This document shows positions 51,291 to 60,624 of a DNA stretch of 64,000 bases, in pieces (positions within the stretch are counted from its first letter, which is position 1; each line of letters begins with the position of its first letter). The position numbers were made by a program, and so were the translations under genes. A model generated the notes under the pieces. That model saw only the letters and a program-made list of their open reading frames with translations. It searched no databases and was not told where the DNA came from. Origin of the DNA: Mucilaginibacter_A sp965201005 (GTDB taxonomy: Bacteria > Bacteroidota > Bacteroidia > Sphingobacteriales > Sphingobacteriaceae); the NCBI RefSeq assembly GCF_965201005.1, contig NZ_OZ241747.1:2108001-2172000 (forward strand), in the 5' to 3' direction.

Positions 51291-52418
51291 ATGAAGATTG
51301 AAACCATCGCCATCCACGCAGGCAACGCGAAAGACAAAGGAAACCAGGCCGTAATCCAGCCAATCACCTTATCAACCACTTTTGAACGGGTGGAAGATGG
51401 CTCTTATCCTTCGGGCTATGTTTACGGCAGAAGTAACAACCCTAACCGAAATTCGCTGGAAAATGTGCTGGCTAAATTAGAAAACGGCGCAGCAGCGGCG
51501 GCGTTTTCGGCAGGAAATGCGGCCGGGATGACGGTTTTTCAATCGCTTGAACCAGGCTCCCATATTATTTGCCCGGACGATATGTACCACGGTCTGCGCA
51601 ATTTGCTAAAGCAGGTTTTCGGCAGTATTTTGGAATTTGATTTTATTGATCTGGGCAATTTGGACCTGGTTGAAAAAACGATCAAACCCAACACTAAACT
51701 GATCTGGATAGAAACACCGTCAAACCCGCTTTTAAAAATTACAGATATTGAAGCGATCGTTGCCATTGCCAAAAAAACATCGATAAAAACAGTATGCGAC
51801 AATACTTTTGCCACACCGATTTTGCAGCGGCCTTTAGATATGGGCGTTGATCTGGTGATGCACGCAACCACAAAATATCTGGGCGGGCATAGCGATGTTT
51901 TAGGCGGAGCATTGATTGCAAAAGAAGCGGATGAATGGTGGCAAAAACTTAAACAAATACAGGAAATGGGTGGTGCAATCCCCTCACCTTTTGATTGTTA
52001 TATGACTGTTAGAGGAATTAAAACTTTGTATTACAGGATGAAAGGACATGTAGAAAATGCTGAAAAAATTGCTGCATTTTTAGAAAGCCATCCGCAGGTA
52101 GAAAAGGTTTTTTATCCGGGTTCAGCTTCCCATCCGCAGTACAAAATTGTTAAAAAACAAATGTCGGCAGGTGGCGGCATGTTGTCGTTTTTAGTAAAAG
52201 GTGGTGCAAAAGAAGCACGCACAGTAGTCAATAATGTCAGGATTTTTACGCAGGCAACCAGTTTAGGCGGCGTAGAAAGTTTGATAGAACATCGGGCATC
52301 TGTAGAAGGGCCGGATACTAAAACCCCTCAAAACCTGATCCGGGTTTCTGTAGGATTAGAAAACATTGAAGATTTGACCAAAGATTTAGATATCGCTTTA
52401 AAAACAATAAAGCATTAA
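51291..52418 (+). CDS. Cys/Met metabolism PLP enzyme (cystathionine gamma-synthase/lyase type)
   Basis: A 375-residue fold-type I PLP enzyme: IETIAIHAGNAKDKGNQAVI, the active-site lysine in MHATTKYLGGHSDVLGG, and SLGGVESLIEHRASVEGPD near the end. It acts in transsulfuration, as cystathionine gamma-synthase or gamma-lyase; sequence alone does not settle which. The start ATG (51291) overlaps a near copy of the dispersed motif (51281-51292); the frame upstream is not used. It is followed by a SAM-I riboswitch and the metY-metX-hom genes, so it belongs to the methionine locus. Confidence 0.88.
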   Translation: MKIETIAIHAGNAKDKGNQAVIQPITLSTTFERVEDGSYPSGYVYGRSNNPNRNSLENVLAKLENGAAAAAFSAGNAAGMTVFQSLEPGSHIICPDDMYHGLRNLLKQVFGSILEFDFIDLGNLDLVEKTIKPNTKLIWIETPSNPLLKITDIEAIVAIAKKTSIKTVCDNTFATPILQRPLDMGVDLVMHATTKYLGGHSDVLGGALIAKEADEWWQKLKQIQEMGGAIPSPFDCYMTVRGIKTLYYRMKGHVENAEKIAAFLESHPQVEKVFYPGSASHPQYKIVKKQMSAGGGMLSFLVKGGAKEARTVVNNVRIFTQATSLGGVESLIEHRASVEGPDTKTPQNLIRVSVGLENIEDLTKDLDIALKTIKH

Positions 52419-52431
52419 AAAAGAATAAAAT

Positions 52432-52463
52432 TTGGATCGAACCCAATTCTGCATCTATATTTG
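52432..52463 (+). promoter_or_regulatory. promoter of the metY leader
   Basis: TTTG (52432-52435), a 20-base spacer and TATATTTG (52456-52463) fit the Bacteroidota consensus exactly. Transcription would start about 45 bases before the riboswitch. Confidence 0.7.
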
Positions 52464-52509
52464 AAACATTATTTGGTAGCGATACCTTCCGTAATCAGGC
52501 CGTTCAGGC

Positions 52510-52620
52510 TTTGGTTTATAAAGAAGTGGCGAGAGATCAGGCTCTGCAACCCACTGGCAACCCTTTGCAAAAAGTAGGTGCCAATTCCTGGCCCGGAAAA
52601 TAACCCCGGGAAATATAAAT
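52510..52620 (+). promoter_or_regulatory. SAM-I (S-box) riboswitch
   Basis: The core shows the S-box consensus: AAGAAGTGGCGAGAGATC, then a GCTCTGCAACCC segment, CACTGGCAACC, and GTAGGTGCCAATTCCTG, followed by a CCCGG/CCGGG stem. The P1 helix can form between TTTATA (52514-52519) and TATAAAT (52613-52619). It would repress metY and probably metX-hom when S-adenosylmethionine is high. The remainder of the 52419-52830 gap has one motif copy (52637-52648) and no gene; an 81-codon frame antisense to the riboswitch is rejected. Confidence 0.9.
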
Positions 52621-52830
52621 TGATAAAAAACATGTATAAAAACAGCATTTCTCCTATTTTATCCGGTAATCCTGCAAGCAATAACCCGGGTTTTTGTATT
52701 GCTATTTTTTGCATCCGAATGTGTTGCTGCTAAGACAGTAAAAATAATCCTATCCAAGTTTTTATTTAAGGAAGTTTTATCTGCGAAAAATCCATCCACC
52801 AAAATCAATTAATCTTTTAAACTTATAAGA

Positions 52831-54159
52831 ATGACTACTCAAGCAAAACCTAAATTTGAAACTTTGCAACTTCATGCCGGACAAGAAGTCGACCCAACAA
52901 CCTGTTCCCGTGCCGTACCGATTTATCAAACCACTTCTTACGTTTTTAACAGTTCTGAGCATGGTGCGAACTTGTTCGCTTTGAAAGAATTTGGTAATAT
53001 TTATACGCGTTTAATGAATCCTACTACGGATGTTTTTGAAAAACGTGTTGCTGCACTGGAAGGCGGCGTGGCAGCTTTGGCAACAGCATCCGGAATGTCT
53101 GCCCAGTTTATCGCTTTAAATAATATCTTGCAAAACGGCGATAATTTTGTCACTTCACCTTTTTTATACGGCGGTAGTTATAATCAATTTAAGGTTTCTT
53201 TTAAACGATTAGGTATTGAAGCACGTTTTGCTAAAGATGATGCAGCAGAAAGTTTTGAAGCGTTAATTAATGATCAAACCAAAGCGCTTTATGTAGAAAC
53301 AATCGGCAACCCGGAGTTTAATATCCCTGATTTTGAAGCCATTGCCGCTGTAGCTAAAAAATACGATCTGCCGCTAATCGTTGATAATACTTTTGGTGCC
53401 GGCGGCTACCTGTTTCGCCCGATTGAACATGGTGCAAATATTGTAGTTGAATCGGCTACTAAATGGATCGGCGGACACGGCACCAGCATTGGCGGCGTAA
53501 TTATAGATGGCGGAAACTATAATTGGGGAAACGGTAAATATCCGCAGTTTTCTGAACCGGCCGAAGGTTATCACGGCATTGTTTTTTCTGATATTTTTGG
53601 TGTGGACAGCTCAATGGGCAACATTCAATTTATTATTCGTGCCCGGGTGGAAGGTTTGCGCGATTTTGGCCCGTCGCAATCCCCTTTCAATTCTTTTTTA
53701 CTGCTGCAAGGGATAGAAACGCTTTCATTACGCGTGCAGCGCCATGTAGAAAACACGTTAGAACTGGCCGAATGGCTGGAAGCACATCCGCAGGTAGAAA
53801 AAGTGAATTATCCCGGATTGGCATCTTCTCCATATCATACATTGGCTAAAAAATATCTTAAAAACGGTTTCGGCGCGGTTTTATCTTTTGAGTTGAAAGG
53901 CGAAAAAGAACAGGCCATTCATTTTGTAGATAGTTTGAAGCTGGTAAGCCATCTGGCCAACGTTGGCGATACCAAAACTTTAATCATCCAGCCGTCTGCA
54001 ACAACACATCAGCAATTGTCAGAATCGGAACAATTAGCTGCCGGTGTAAAACCTAATGCGCTTCGTGTTGCTGTTGGCATTGAGCACATTGATGATATTA
54101 AAGCTGATTTTGAACAGGCTTTTGCTTTAATTGCACAGCAGGAAACAGAACTGGTATAA
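52831..54159 (+). CDS. metY: O-acetylhomoserine sulfhydrylase
   Basis: A 442-residue PLP enzyme that makes homocysteine from O-acetylhomoserine and sulfide. The MetY branch is shown by FETLQLHAGQEVDPTTCSRA, QTTSYVFNSSEHGANLFAL, NIYTRLMNPTTDVFEKRVAA and the lysine motif ESATKWIGGHGTSIGGVI, plus length over 420 residues. Expression is likely controlled by the SAM-I riboswitch 210 bases upstream. metX, which makes its substrate, follows after a MITE-like insertion. Confidence 0.95.
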   Translation: MTTQAKPKFETLQLHAGQEVDPTTCSRAVPIYQTTSYVFNSSEHGANLFALKEFGNIYTRLMNPTTDVFEKRVAALEGGVAALATASGMSAQFIALNNILQNGDNFVTSPFLYGGSYNQFKVSFKRLGIEARFAKDDAAESFEALINDQTKALYVETIGNPEFNIPDFEAIAAVAKKYDLPLIVDNTFGAGGYLFRPIEHGANIVVESATKWIGGHGTSIGGVIIDGGNYNWGNGKYPQFSEPAEGYHGIVFSDIFGVDSSMGNIQFIIRARVEGLRDFGPSQSPFNSFLLLQGIETLSLRVQRHVENTLELAEWLEAHPQVEKVNYPGLASSPYHTLAKKYLKNGFGAVLSFELKGEKEQAIHFVDSLKLVSHLANVGDTKTLIIQPSATTHQQLSESEQLAAGVKPNALRVAVGIEHIDDIKADFEQAFALIAQQETELV

Positions 54160-54197
54160 AATTTATTGCCGACCGGCAGACATATTTACTTCCGATC

Positions 54198-54358
54198 AAA
54201 GCCTGTTTAAATTTTTGTCAGAAAAACACCGTACTTCTTTTATGCCCATAAATCTTGCTTTTCAATTTTATGCCGATAAAAGAAGCATGGAAGTTTTCAT
54301 TTTTTTATATGGTAAAAGAAGCATTGAAAACAGGTTGGACAAAATTTAAACAGGCCCT
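54198..54358. mobile_element. MITE-like element, copy 1
   Basis: A ~161-bp element with a perfect 15-bp inner terminal repeat GCCTGTTTAAATTTT / AAAATTTAAACAGGC between metY and metX. It has no coding capacity. It holds one degraded reverse and two exact forward copies of the dispersed motif (54277-54288, 54313-54324). It is homologous to 60756-60899. No clear target duplication was found. Confidence 0.65.
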
Positions 54359-54399
54359 CAGCAATTTCAATTGATTTTAGCCAAACCTTGATTTCTTTA

Positions 54400-55428
54400 A
54401 TGAGTTTACAAAAATTTACTTTCACCGATCGTTTTATTTTAGAGTCGGGTAAGCAATTACAAGGTTTGGAAATTGCATATCATACTTTCGGAAAATTAAA
54501 TCCGCAAAAAAATAATGTGGTTTGGGTTTGCCATGCTTTAACAGCAAATTCTGATGTGTTTGATTGGTGGGCAGGCTTATTTAGCGAAAAATCCATATTC
54601 AACCCCGAAGAGCACTTTATCGTTTGCGCCAATATTCTGGGTTCGGCTTATGGCACTACAAATCCGCTCAGCATCAATCCTAAAACGGACGAGCCTTATT
54701 TTTTATCTTTTCCGGAAGTAACAATCCGTGATTTGGTTAAAGTACATCAACTGCTTGCCAATCAGCTTAATATAGAAAATATAGAAGTGTTGATCGGCGG
54801 TTCGTTGGGCGGGCAACAGGCACTGGAGTGGGCTATTTCGGAACCAGACCGGATGAGGCAATTGATTATTTTAGCAACAAATGCCCGGCACTCGCCCTGG
54901 GGCATTGCTTTTAATGAATCGCAGCGTTTGTGTATTTCTGCCGATCCAACTTTTTACAAAAGCCAGTTGCATGGCGGAAATAACGGGTTAAAAGCAGCAC
55001 GCAGCGTTGCCTTGCTATCGTACCGAAACTATCAGACTTATTGCGCAACACAGGCAGAAACGGATGTTCAGAAACAGGGTTCATTTAACGCTTCATCCTA
55101 TCAGAATTACCAGGGACAAAAATTGGTAAACCGCTTTAATGCATACAGTTACTGGTATTTAACTAAAGTAATGGATAGCCATAATGTTGCCCGAAACCGC
55201 ATCAGTATAGAAAATGCTTTAGGTAAAATAACCGCCCGTACTTTGATCATTGCTATCGCATCGGATGTTCTTTTCCCGCCGGAAGAACAAAAATTACTGA
55301 ACCGACATATCGAAGGTTCTGTTTTTGCAGAAGTGCAATCGCTTTTTGGCCACGACGGTTTTTTGATCGAAACGGACGCTATACGTAAAATTATACAGGC
55401 TTTTTTCAAAGTAAATTCAACACGGTAA
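54400..55428 (+). CDS. metX: homoserine O-acetyltransferase
   Basis: A 342-residue alpha/beta hydrolase that acetylates homoserine for methionine synthesis. The signature elements are the nucleophile Ser in VLIGGSLGGQQALEWA, FIVCANILGSAYGTTNPLS, and the catalytic Asp/His in FGHDGFLIETD. ATG 54400 (MSLQKFTFTDRF) is used in place of a TTG four codons earlier. Homoserine dehydrogenase follows after 29 bases. Confidence 0.94.
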   Translation: MSLQKFTFTDRFILESGKQLQGLEIAYHTFGKLNPQKNNVVWVCHALTANSDVFDWWAGLFSEKSIFNPEEHFIVCANILGSAYGTTNPLSINPKTDEPYFLSFPEVTIRDLVKVHQLLANQLNIENIEVLIGGSLGGQQALEWAISEPDRMRQLIILATNARHSPWGIAFNESQRLCISADPTFYKSQLHGGNNGLKAARSVALLSYRNYQTYCATQAETDVQKQGSFNASSYQNYQGQKLVNRFNAYSYWYLTKVMDSHNVARNRISIENALGKITARTLIIAIASDVLFPPEEQKLLNRHIEGSVFAEVQSLFGHDGFLIETDAIRKIIQAFFKVNSTR

Positions 55429-55457
55429 ATTATGCACAACTCCTGGCACTACAAATT

Positions 55458-56657
55458 ATGAGTAAAAAATTAAATATTGGCATTTTTGGTTTTGGCGTTG
55501 TTGGCCAGGGCTTATACGATATTATCAAAACTAAACACCTCAACCTGGAAATCCTTCAGTTTGTGATCAAAGATGCAACCAAAAGACGCAGCTTGCCGCA
55601 ACACTTATTTTCTACCGATAAAAACAGTATCCTCCAAAATCCTGAAATCAATACGGTTGTAGAGATGATTAACGATGCCGATGCTGCATTTGAAATCGTC
55701 TCAGCAGCCATGAAGGCCGGTAAAAACGTTGTTTCCGCCAGTAAAAAAATGATTGCCGAACATTTGTCGGAACTGTTGGATTTACAGCATCAATACGGTA
55801 CTTCACTTTTGTATGAAGGTGCAGTTTGCGGCAGTATCCCAATCATCCGGAACCTGGAAGAATATTATGATAACGAACTGCTGCATTCTATTTACGGTAT
55901 TTTTAACGGCTCTTCCAATTATATCTTGTCCAAAGGTTTTAATGATGGGTTGGATTATGCATCTGCCTTAAAACAAGCCCAGGATTTGGGTTTTGCCGAG
56001 ACCGACCCAACGAGCGATGTTGGCGGATTTGATGCCAAATACAAACTGTTGATTACTGCATATCATGCGTATGGGATTGTGGTTGAACCGACCGCTATTT
56101 TCAATTCTGGGATTGAAAACATAACTATACAAGACATTCAGTATGCGAAGGAAAAAGACTTAAAAATCAAGCTTGTACCTTATGCGCAAAAGTTGAGCAA
56201 CAAACAGGTTGCGCTGTATGTTTTGCCGCGTTTTGTGAGCAAAAGAGAGTTGCTTTATAACGTAGATTACGAATATAATGGTGTAATTGTGCAGGCTGCT
56301 TTCGCCGATCAGCAGTTCTTTTTTGGCAAAGGTGCCGGTGGTCATCCAACCGGATCGGCCGTACTTTCTGATATTACAGCTTTGCGTTACGATTATCATT
56401 ATGAATACAAAAAGGCCGCCGAAACTGCGGGTTTACAGTTTACAAATGATATAATGCTGGAAATTTATCTGCGCTACAACCACGAAGATTTGGCTGATAA
56501 GCTGGGTTTTGAGCATGTAACCGAACGATTTTACTCCGAACGTTTTAAATTTATCATCGGAAAAATAAATTTACAAAATCTGATTGCTAATCAGCACCGT
56601 ATATTACAAGACAACGCTTTTATTGCAGTTGCTAATCCAAGTTCATCTTCGCATTAG
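55458..56657 (+). CDS. hom: homoserine dehydrogenase
   Basis: A 399-residue NAD(P)-dependent enzyme reducing aspartate semialdehyde to homoserine. N-terminal Rossmann motif IGIFGFGVVGQGLYDII; catalytic region AVCGSIPIIRNLEE, GIFNGSSNYILSKG and AQDLGFAETDPTSDVGGFDA; FFGKGAGGHPTGSAVLSD closes the fold. There is no aspartokinase fusion. An in-frame forward motif (55619-55630) encodes part of a surface loop (DKNSI). It provides the substrate for metX. Confidence 0.93.
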   Translation: MSKKLNIGIFGFGVVGQGLYDIIKTKHLNLEILQFVIKDATKRRSLPQHLFSTDKNSILQNPEINTVVEMINDADAAFEIVSAAMKAGKNVVSASKKMIAEHLSELLDLQHQYGTSLLYEGAVCGSIPIIRNLEEYYDNELLHSIYGIFNGSSNYILSKGFNDGLDYASALKQAQDLGFAETDPTSDVGGFDAKYKLLITAYHAYGIVVEPTAIFNSGIENITIQDIQYAKEKDLKIKLVPYAQKLSNKQVALYVLPRFVSKRELLYNVDYEYNGVIVQAAFADQQFFFGKGAGGHPTGSAVLSDITALRYDYHYEYKKAAETAGLQFTNDIMLEIYLRYNHEDLADKLGFEHVTERFYSERFKFIIGKINLQNLIANQHRILQDNAFIAVANPSSSSH

Positions 56658-56714
56658 TAAATAGCTTAAAAGCACTGATTTAAGTTTTGTAGTAGATTTC
56701 TTTTATCAGCGTTG

Positions 56715-56748
56715 AAAGAGGTGCTCCTGGTCAGAGCCCTCTTTTTTT
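56715..56748 (+). terminator. terminator of the met operon
   Basis: Stem AAAGAG-GT-GCTC / GAGC-C-CTCTTT followed by a run of T residues, about 60 bases after the hom stop. Confidence 0.75.
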
Positions 56749-56810
56749 ATTTACAGCCAATCTGCAAACCGGATTTACCGCATTTTTTTTATGTTTGTGA
56801 TTACGCTGCG

Positions 56811-57998
56811 ATGTCTGAAAAAATACTGCCTGCCTTTGTTGATTTCCTCCTGAAAAAAAGAACAGCACTTTTTTTATGGTTTGGGCTGAGCTTTTTTGTA
56901 GCCTTAAAACAAGCATTTGGGCATATCCACAACAATTATTTTATCTACAAATACACATTTTTCAACTTAATACATCAGCATAATTTGTACCTGCCCCAGC
57001 CGCAGCATTTCTTAGACCTGAACCATTACGGCCCGCTTTTCGGATTGTTTATTGCACCTTTTGTTTGGCTGCCAGATCATCTGGGCGCCTGCTTGTGGGT
57101 GATGTTTAATGCATACATTTTATATTTAGCAATTAATCAATTGCCAATAGCTAATCAGCAGAAAAACATTGTTTTATTACTTTGTTCACATGAGTTAATG
57201 ACTGCTTCATTCAGCACACAATTTAACCCGTGCATGGCCGCTATCATTTTGCTAAGCTTTGTTTTTATCCGGCAGAAAAAAGATTTCTGGGCAGCTTGTT
57301 TGATTATTTTAGGAACCTTCATCAAGCTCTATGGAATTGTGGGGCTGGCATTTTTCTTTTTTTCAGAACAAAAACTCAAACTGATTTTTGGTTTGGCATT
57401 TTGGTCTGTTGTGTTTTTTTTACTGCCGATGACCGTTTCTTCCCCTAAATTTGTGGTACAAACTTATCAGGATTGGTTTCATGTTTTGGTAGAAAAAGAT
57501 GCCCAAAATGCTACCTCAATGATGCAGGATATTTCAGTGATGGGATTGATACGCCGCATTTTTCATCAAAATTTTTCTAACGGGATAGTTTTATTGCCTG
57601 CACTGGCTGTTTTTGGTTCTTCCTATTTGTTCATTAATAAGTATAAAACACTGGCTTTTCAGTTGCTGATCCTGAGTTCTACCTTGCTTTTTACGGTATT
57701 GTTCAGTTCCGGTTCCGAATCACCTACGTATATCATTGCTTTTGCAGGGGTGGCAATTTGGTTTATAAACCTGGAGAAACCTTTGACCGTTTTGCAAATC
57801 AGCTTGATGGTTTTTGCTTTTATCCTGACCAGTTTATCGCCTTCAGATATTTTCCCCAAAAACATTAAAACTGAATATGTGGTAAAATACGCCTTGAAAG
57901 CTTTGCCCTGTTTACTGGTATGGCTGCATGTTGTTTATCAAACCTGGATCAGAAAGGCGGTTTTTTCACCCATAAAAACAGCATCCGTACCTGCATGA
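56811..57998 (+). CDS. GT87-like membrane glycosyltransferase
   Basis: A 395-residue membrane protein with about 9-10 hydrophobic segments, with a periplasmic loop YNHYGPLFGLFIAPFVWLPD-like region typical of the GT87 (DUF2029) polyprenol-phosphate-mannose-dependent transferases. ATG 56811 (MSEKILPAF) is used, because an upstream frame overlaps the terminator. It ends in a 4-base overlap with the GT2 gene (ATGA), so the two are coupled. A motif copy is at 57973-57984, in the last codons. Confidence 0.78.
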   Translation: MSEKILPAFVDFLLKKRTALFLWFGLSFFVALKQAFGHIHNNYFIYKYTFFNLIHQHNLYLPQPQHFLDLNHYGPLFGLFIAPFVWLPDHLGACLWVMFNAYILYLAINQLPIANQQKNIVLLLCSHELMTASFSTQFNPCMAAIILLSFVFIRQKKDFWAACLIILGTFIKLYGIVGLAFFFFSEQKLKLIFGLAFWSVVFFLLPMTVSSPKFVVQTYQDWFHVLVEKDAQNATSMMQDISVMGLIRRIFHQNFSNGIVLLPALAVFGSSYLFINKYKTLAFQLLILSSTLLFTVLFSSGSESPTYIIAFAGVAIWFINLEKPLTVLQISLMVFAFILTSLSPSDIFPKNIKTEYVVKYALKALPCLLVWLHVVYQTWIRKAVFSPIKTASVPA

Positions 57999-58948
57999 AA
58001 AAGTTGGTTTCTATCGTAGTCCCTTCCTATAATGAAGAAGGCAATGTGGAAACGCTTGCCCACAGGCTGATTGGGGTTTTTAGTAATTTGCCCTATCGTT
58101 TTGAGGTGATTTTTGTAGATGACGGCAGTTCTGACCACACATTGGATAAACTGAAAGCATTGGCAAATGTGGGCGACCAGTTTTTTTATCTGGAACTTTC
58201 CCGGAATTTTGGCCACCAAAATGCGTTAAAAGCAGGTTATGACCATGCTTCCGGTGATTGTATCATTTGTATGGACAGTGATTTGCAGCATCCGCCCGAA
58301 CTGATACCGGAGTTTTTAGAAAAATGGGAAGAAGGCTACGATGTGGTTTATACAACCCGCGAATATGCCGACGAGTCAGCTTTTTTTAAACGCAAAACTT
58401 CGGATATTTATTACCGCATTTTAAACTCATTATCAGATACCAAACTTGAAAAAGGAACGGCAGATTTCCGGCTGATCGATCGAAAAGTTGCAAATATTTT
58501 GGCTCAAATGCCCGAAAACGGTTTGTTTATGCGCGGCCTGGTCCGATGGCTTGGTTTCCGGCAGTTTGCCATCAATTATATGTGCGATCCGCGTTTTTCA
58601 GGAAGCAGCAAGTACACATTTAAAAGGATGATCAATTTTGCAATTGAAGGCGTTACTGCATTTAGCGTCCGGCCTTTAAACATTGCAATTGGTATAGGCT
58701 TGTTTTTTTCTATAGCGGCCGTTTTATATGTTCCCTACATCCTGATCAGCTACTTTTCGGGCCACGTAGTTTCTGGCTGGGCCTCACTTCTGGCCACTAT
58801 TGTATTTTTTGGCGGTTTACAATTGATGGTTTTAGGGATCATTGGCCTATATCTTGGCAAGTTGTTTATGCAGGCCAAAAATCGCCCTAATTATATAGTC
58901 CGCTCTTCTAACTTAGTAAAAATTAACCATGATTTTATTAAGCTTTGA
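57995..58948 (+). CDS. GT2 family glycosyltransferase, DPM1/GtrB type
   Basis: A 317-residue enzyme. The GT-A domain has VSIVVPSYNEEGNVETLA, the DxD-type motif VIFVDDGSSDHT, SRNFGHQNALKAGYDHA and MDSDLQHPPELIPE. Two C-terminal membrane segments follow (residues ~230-250 and ~265-290). This subfamily transfers sugars to polyprenyl phosphate. With the GT87-like protein, which uses such lipid-linked sugars, this makes a coherent cell-envelope glycosylation unit. It overlaps the deacetylase gene by 20 bases. Confidence 0.9.
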   Translation: MKKLVSIVVPSYNEEGNVETLAHRLIGVFSNLPYRFEVIFVDDGSSDHTLDKLKALANVGDQFFYLELSRNFGHQNALKAGYDHASGDCIICMDSDLQHPPELIPEFLEKWEEGYDVVYTTREYADESAFFKRKTSDIYYRILNSLSDTKLEKGTADFRLIDRKVANILAQMPENGLFMRGLVRWLGFRQFAINYMCDPRFSGSSKYTFKRMINFAIEGVTAFSVRPLNIAIGIGLFFSIAAVLYVPYILISYFSGHVVSGWASLLATIVFFGGLQLMVLGIIGLYLGKLFMQAKNRPNYIVRSSNLVKINHDFIKL

Positions 58949-59708
58949 TATTGAAGAATTTGATATGCCGTTTGAATATGGTAAAACAATTTCTTTTGAA
59001 GATCAATTATCTGTTTCTACTGAAGGAACGCTCAGGATTTTAGCCTTGTTAAAGCAGCATCAGGTAAAAGCCACTTTTTATTGCACTGCAAATTATGCTT
59101 TGAACAAACCGGATATTATTGCTGAAATAGTAAAAGACGGACACGAGATTGCCTCCCATGGTTATTACCATTCTGACTTTAAAGTGGAGCATTTAAGGCA
59201 ATCAAAAGAAGCATTGGAAAACCTAACCAGCCAAAAAGTTACGGGTTATCGTATGGCCAGGATGATGCCGGTAGATGAAAAAGAAATTTATGCAGCCGGT
59301 TATATGTACAATTCATCCATCAACCCAACATATTTGCCAGGCCGGTACAACAATCTGCATCGTCCTCGCACATGGTTTTATCAGGATCAGGTTTTACAAT
59401 TACCATCTTCTGTTACACCATTTGTCCGTTTTCCGTTGTTTTGGTTAACGTTCCACAACTTGCCGATGGTTTTAATTAAATGGATGTGCCAACAGACTTA
59501 TCGCAAAGATGGTTATCTTAATCTGTATTTTCATCCTTGGGAATTTACGGACCTGGATCAACCTGCACGTTTTAATTTTCCGGGATACGTGGTAAAAAAT
59601 TCCGGAGAAGCATTTGTCAAAAGAATCAATAATTTGATTATTTGGGGGAAATCCAAAAATTACATTTTCGCAACTACACAGGAGTTCATCCAAAAAAATA
59701 ACAAATAG
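58929..59708 (+). CDS. polysaccharide deacetylase (NodB-fold)
   Basis: A 259-residue CE4-type deacetylase: LLSFDIEEFDMP gives the D-x-E of motif 1; HEIASHGYYHSDF gives motif 2 with the two metal His; TGYRMARMMPV is motif 3; and LYFHPWEF the last His. No signal peptide is seen, so it is probably cytoplasmic and acts on lipid-linked glycans made by the two preceding gene products. The stop lies in a strong hairpin. Confidence 0.88.
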   Translation: MILLSFDIEEFDMPFEYGKTISFEDQLSVSTEGTLRILALLKQHQVKATFYCTANYALNKPDIIAEIVKDGHEIASHGYYHSDFKVEHLRQSKEALENLTSQKVTGYRMARMMPVDEKEIYAAGYMYNSSINPTYLPGRYNNLHRPRTWFYQDQVLQLPSSVTPFVRFPLFWLTFHNLPMVLIKWMCQQTYRKDGYLNLYFHPWEFTDLDQPARFNFPGYVVKNSGEAFVKRINNLIIWGKSKNYIFATTQEFIQKNNK

Positions 59709-59727
59709 TTTTAAACTATTTGTTATT
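59697..59727. terminator. bidirectional terminator between convergent genes
   Basis: A perfect 15-bp inverted repeat AATAACAAATAGTTT / AAACTATTTGTTATT around one base. The stop codon of the deacetylase lies in the left arm. It can act in both directions, since the next gene is convergent. Confidence 0.75.
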
Positions 59728-59736
59728 AGTTAATGA

Positions 59737-60471
59737 CTATTTAACAATTTCCCTTCTGAATTTCTTGATTATTGCTTCAATTATTAAAATATCTTCTTCT
59801 TTTTCTAAATTAAGCGTTGTATAAATGCCTGGTCCGGATAGCTTTATCTCATAACAATTTGCCACAGAATCCAATTTTATAGGGCTAAAAGAAGCATCGG
59901 GCTGAAGCGATTCATCAGCTTTGGTACTTTGCATATTTTGCTGAATTTCCGGCTTGGACTGATTAACTGGTGACGGACTTTCTTCTTGCGTTTTATTACT
60001 TTCAGAATCATCCGCTACTTGATTGCCATTTAACAAACCACAGGTTTTTAAACCATCTTTAAAATAACCCGCCACCCTGCCAGCCGTGGTTTCTTCTACT
60101 TCAAACTCCCGGATTAAAATTTTATCCAACATTTCTGCCGGAAGTTCTTTGCCTTTAAACCGCTCAAACAGAATTGAAAAGACCTGCGGTGCCAAAAAAG
60201 ACTTTTTCAGAAAATTTAATTGCTCTGTGTTGGAATAAGCATGTTTGATGAGTTTATAGTTTTCCGAAGTTGAGATAGTCCCTTTGTCAATACCTACCAA
60301 ATTAAACTTTTGTGCCGATGAGATAATCACCATAAAACCACCACTGATTTTGCGCTGCATTTTTTCGGCACAAGTTTCAACAGAACTGTTTCCGCCTAAA
60401 GCATCAACCGCATCTGCCAAAGCAAATGCTTTTTGAAATGATGCTAAAGGGTAGTTTAAGTTTTTTGGCAT
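59737..60471 (-). CDS. hypothetical protein, DUF5343-like
   Basis: A 244-residue protein. Residues 1-155 form a helical domain (NYPLASFQKAFALADAVDAL, YKLIKHAYSNTEQLNFLKKS, then AGRVAGYFKDGLKTCGLL) that resembles DUF5343-type winged-helix regions; the match is tentative. A polar linker (SESNKTQEESPSPVNQSKPE) leads to a short C-terminal domain with GPGIYTTLNLEKEEDILIIE. A motif copy is at 59886-59897 in the linker. Function unknown. Confidence 0.5.
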   Translation of the reverse strand: MPKNLNYPLASFQKAFALADAVDALGGNSSVETCAEKMQRKISGGFMVIISSAQKFNLVGIDKGTISTSENYKLIKHAYSNTEQLNFLKKSFLAPQVFSILFERFKGKELPAEMLDKILIREFEVEETTAGRVAGYFKDGLKTCGLLNGNQVADDSESNKTQEESPSPVNQSKPEIQQNMQSTKADESLQPDASFSPIKLDSVANCYEIKLSGPGIYTTLNLEKEEDILIIEAIIKKFRREIVK

Positions 60472-60624
60472 AATTATTAATAATTAATTTATAAATTTAT
60501 TACACTAAGCTAAACTAATCAAAAATAGTTTAAATAGTAATAAATAAGTTTATCGTAATAAACTAATGCTGTGTTTCGATGATTTTTGTTGGATAAAAAC
60601 AGTATTTTTAATAAAAATGTGCTA

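Noticed and set aside
52469..52714. An 81-codon minus-strand frame between the two PLP enzyme genes.
   Set aside because: It lies antisense to the SAM-I riboswitch and promoter; its openness follows from the conserved RNA sequence, and the peptide has no recognisable domain.
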